Below, one piece after another: positions 26,124 through 28,077 of a DNA stretch of 28,077 nt. The translations under genes were made by a program, and so were the position numbers. Location of the stretch: NCBI GenBank assembly GCA_007124345.1, contig SLFH01000025.1, forward strand, positions 1 to 28,077. Direction: 5' to 3'. The DNA is from Phycisphaerales bacterium. Its GTDB lineage: Bacteria > Planctomycetota > Phycisphaerae > Phycisphaerales > UBA1924. The stretch's first letter is position 1. The number at the start of each line of letters is the position of its first letter. The notes beneath the pieces were generated by a model, which was given only the letters and a program-made list of their open reading frames with translations, was not told where the DNA came from and did not search any database.

Positions 26124-28077
26124 ATGTCACAGATCGACGAAAACCGGTTCGGCGCCATCAAGATCGGCGAAGACCTGCACCTGCTGAGCTTCCGCGGGAG
26201 CGAGACGCTCGGGCGACTCTTCCAGTGGGAGGCCGACCTCATCAAGGTCAATCCCGGCGTCGATTTCAACAAGCTCATCGGCGAGACCGCCTCGGTCCGC
26301 CTCTCGCTCCGCGAGCAGCCCAAGCGGTTCTTCTCAGGCATCGTCGCGTCGATCGAGGAGGCGGGCAGCCACCATTCCTTGCCGAAGTACCGGGCCACGA
26401 TCGTGCCCTGGCTCTGGTTCGCGTCGCGCTCGTCGGACTGCCGCATCTTCCAGGATGTCACTTCGATCGATGCCTTCAAGTCGGTGCTGGGCGACTACGA
26501 CATGGGCATCGGCGGGGTGGAGGACAAGCTGACGCGCAGTTCGTACCCCACGAGCGAGTACATCGTCCAGTACAACGAGTCGGCGCTCGACTTCGTCTCA
26601 CGCCTGATGGAGAAGCAGGGCGTCTACTTCTCGTTCCGCCACGACGACGGGGGCAAGCACGCCCTGCACCTCTTCGACGGCCCCGAGTCGCACGGCACTG
26701 AAGACATCGGCGACATCGAGTTCCGCGCCCCCGGGCACGGCGACGCCGCGAGCCTCGGCCATATCCGCGAATGGCGGGCCTCGGGCCACGCGCTGACGGG
26801 CGAGGTTGCGCTGCGCGACTGGAACTTCACCCAGCCCCAGAGCCCGCTGCACGCCAAGCATGTCGCGAGTTCGCAGCACGCGCTGGGCGATTTCGAGCGC
26901 TTCGCCTTCCCCGGCAAGTTCAAAAACGAGCAGGAAGGCGCCGAGTACGCCCGCATCGTCCTCGAAGCGATCAGGGCGGGCCAGACCGTCGTCCACGGCG
27001 TCGCCGACAATGTCAAGCTCGAACCCGGGCGCACCTTCACCTTCAAACCCGACGGCAAGCTGATCGCCTCTTCTTACCAGGGCAAGTACCTCGTTACTTC
27101 TTGTTCGTACGAGTTCAATGTGCCCGGGCTGTACAGCCGCGCCTCGGGCCCCATCGCCCAGGCCGAGGGCCCGCTCTGGAGCGTGAAGTTCACCGCGATC
27201 CCGGCGGAGACGCCCTACCGCACGCCGCAGACAACGCCCAAGCCCCGCGTCGCGGGCCCGCAGACGGCGATCGTGACCGGGCCGTCGAACGAGGAGCTCT
27301 ACCTCGACGAGCACGGTCGCGTGAAGGTGCAGTTCCACTGGGACCGCGACGGCAAGTCCGACGAGAACTCCTCGTGCTGGCTCCGCGTCTCGCAGCAATG
27401 GGCGGGCAAGGGCTGGGGCGCTCAGTTCTGGCCGAGGATCGGGCAAGAGGTGATCGTCGACTTTATCGACGGCGACCCGGACCGCCCGATCATCACTGGC
27501 CGCGTCTACAACGCCGAGAACAAGCCGCCCTACGACCCGCGCCAGTTCGCGACGATCTCGGCGATCAAGACCAGCAGCTCCAAGGGGGGCGAGGGCTTCA
27601 ACGAGCTGCGCTTCGAAGACAAGGCCGATTCGGAGATGATCTGGATCCATGCGCAGAAGCGCATGGACTTCAGGGTCAGGGGCCAGTTCCGCGAGACCAA
27701 CTACGCCAGCCGCGAAATCCGCATCGGCTGGGAGAAGGACGGCGACCGCGGGGGCGACCACAACATCCTCGTCCGCAACAACACCAACCGCATCATCGAG
27801 AACGATTACTACGACACGCTGCTGGGCGAGCGCCACCAGACGATCGAGAAGGACGCCTTCTTCGACCTTCAGATGAACCGGACGACGAAAATCGCCGAGA
27901 CCGACAGCCTCAACGCCAAGGTGCTCATCGTTGCCACCGAGGAAAAGATCAGCCTCAAGACCGACAAGTTCCTCGCCGAGGGTTCGGGGGGCGTGGACAT
28001 CAAGTCCGGCTCCGACCTCAAGCTCGGCGCGGCTCAGAACCTCCACGCCAAGGGCGGGCAGAACCTCAACCTCGAAG
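26124..28077 (+). CDS. vgrG: T6SS spike protein VgrG (3' end beyond window)
   Basis: The frame opens at ATG 26124 (GGAG at 26111-26114) and remains open to the right edge, giving 651 residues of an incomplete VgrG. VgrG trimers form the spike on top of the Hcp tube and carry effectors. The N-terminal gp27-like part includes LLSFRGSETLGRLFQWEADL and YNESALDFVSRLMEKQGVYF. The gp5-like OB-fold signature is HGRVKVQFHWDRDG from residue 397, then CWLRVSQQWAGKGWGAQFWP and GQEVIVDFIDGDPDRPIITG. FNELRFEDKADSEMIWIHAQ opens the needle-like beta-helix, still running at the edge. Whether a C-terminal effector domain follows cannot be seen. It is the last gene in the visible T6SS block. Confidence 0.95.
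   Translation, partial: MSQIDENRFGAIKIGEDLHLLSFRGSETLGRLFQWEADLIKVNPGVDFNKLIGETASVRLSLREQPKRFFSGIVASIEEAGSHHSLPKYRATIVPWLWFASRSSDCRIFQDVTSIDAFKSVLGDYDMGIGGVEDKLTRSSYPTSEYIVQYNESALDFVSRLMEKQGVYFSFRHDDGGKHALHLFDGPESHGTEDIGDIEFRAPGHGDAASLGHIREWRASGHALTGEVALRDWNFTQPQSPLHAKHVASSQHALGDFERFAFPGKFKNEQEGAEYARIVLEAIRAGQTVVHGVADNVKLEPGRTFTFKPDGKLIASSYQGKYLVTSCSYEFNVPGLYSRASGPIAQAEGPLWSVKFTAIPAETPYRTPQTTPKPRVAGPQTAIVTGPSNEELYLDEHGRVKVQFHWDRDGKSDENSSCWLRVSQQWAGKGWGAQFWPRIGQEVIVDFIDGDPDRPIITGRVYNAENKPPYDPRQFATISAIKTSSSKGGEGFNELRFEDKADSEMIWIHAQKRMDFRVRGQFRETNYASREIRIGWEKDGDRGGDHNILVRNNTNRIIENDYYDTLLGERHQTIEKDAFFDLQMNRTTKIAETDSLNAKVLIVATEEKISLKTDKFLAEGSGGVDIKSGSDLKLGAAQNLHAKGGQNLNLE

Noticed and set aside
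14002..28077. Phage tail or extracellular contractile injection system instead of T6SS
   Set aside because: TssA, TagJ, TssE/F/G, ClpV and Hcp1-type sequences together are specific to T6SS; no phage structural or tape-measure gene is seen.

Overview
This window is very G+C-rich (about two thirds by eye) and comes from a Gram-negative-type bacterium with an outer membrane. My best guess is Planctomycetota, perhaps a Phycisphaerae-like lineage. The guess rests on base composition and on the style of the giant filamentous-haemagglutinin-like protein; no rRNA or other phylogenetic marker is present. All convincing genes are on the + strand. The long minus-strand open frames are antisense shadows of G+C-rich genes. 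No intergenic gap exceeds about 300 bases, and I saw no tRNA, rRNA, CRISPR array or insertion sequence.

Left part (1-13,914): the C-terminal end of an unidentified gene, then a two-partner secretion (TPS) locus. It holds a TpsB/FhaC-type outer-membrane transporter (443-2392) and its presumed substrate, a 3,751-residue TpsA adhesin-like protein (2590-13845). The TpsA has a signal peptide, a TPS/haemagglutinin N-terminal domain, a very long repetitive beta-helix-like body that appears cysteine-free, and a helical, non-repetitive C-terminus. A strong Rho-independent terminator closes the locus.

Right part (14,002-28,077): a type VI secretion (T6SS) block in the order tssA, tssB, tssC, hcp, tagJ/impE, tssE, tssF, tssG, clpV (tssH), an unrecognised 230-residue gene, and vgrG, which runs off the right edge. 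This supplies the sheath (TssB/C), inner tube (Hcp), baseplate parts (TssE/F/G), assembly factor (TssA), sheath-recycling ATPase (ClpV), its accessory TagJ, and the spike (VgrG). The membrane-complex genes (tssJ, tssL, tssM) and tssK are not in the window and should lie elsewhere, probably downstream. tagJ-tssE-tssF-tssG overlap one another and are probably translationally coupled. GC-rich hairpins sit in the tssA/tssB, tssC/hcp, hcp/tagJ and tssG/clpV gaps.

The most unusual signals are these: strong avoidance of the tetranucleotide ACGT across the whole window, shaping codon choice in two codon phases; the roughly 305-residue internal repeats of the TpsA; the unknown gene between clpV and vgrG; and a TPS exoprotein locus directly next to a T6SS. 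I did not find a system that is clearly new in kind.
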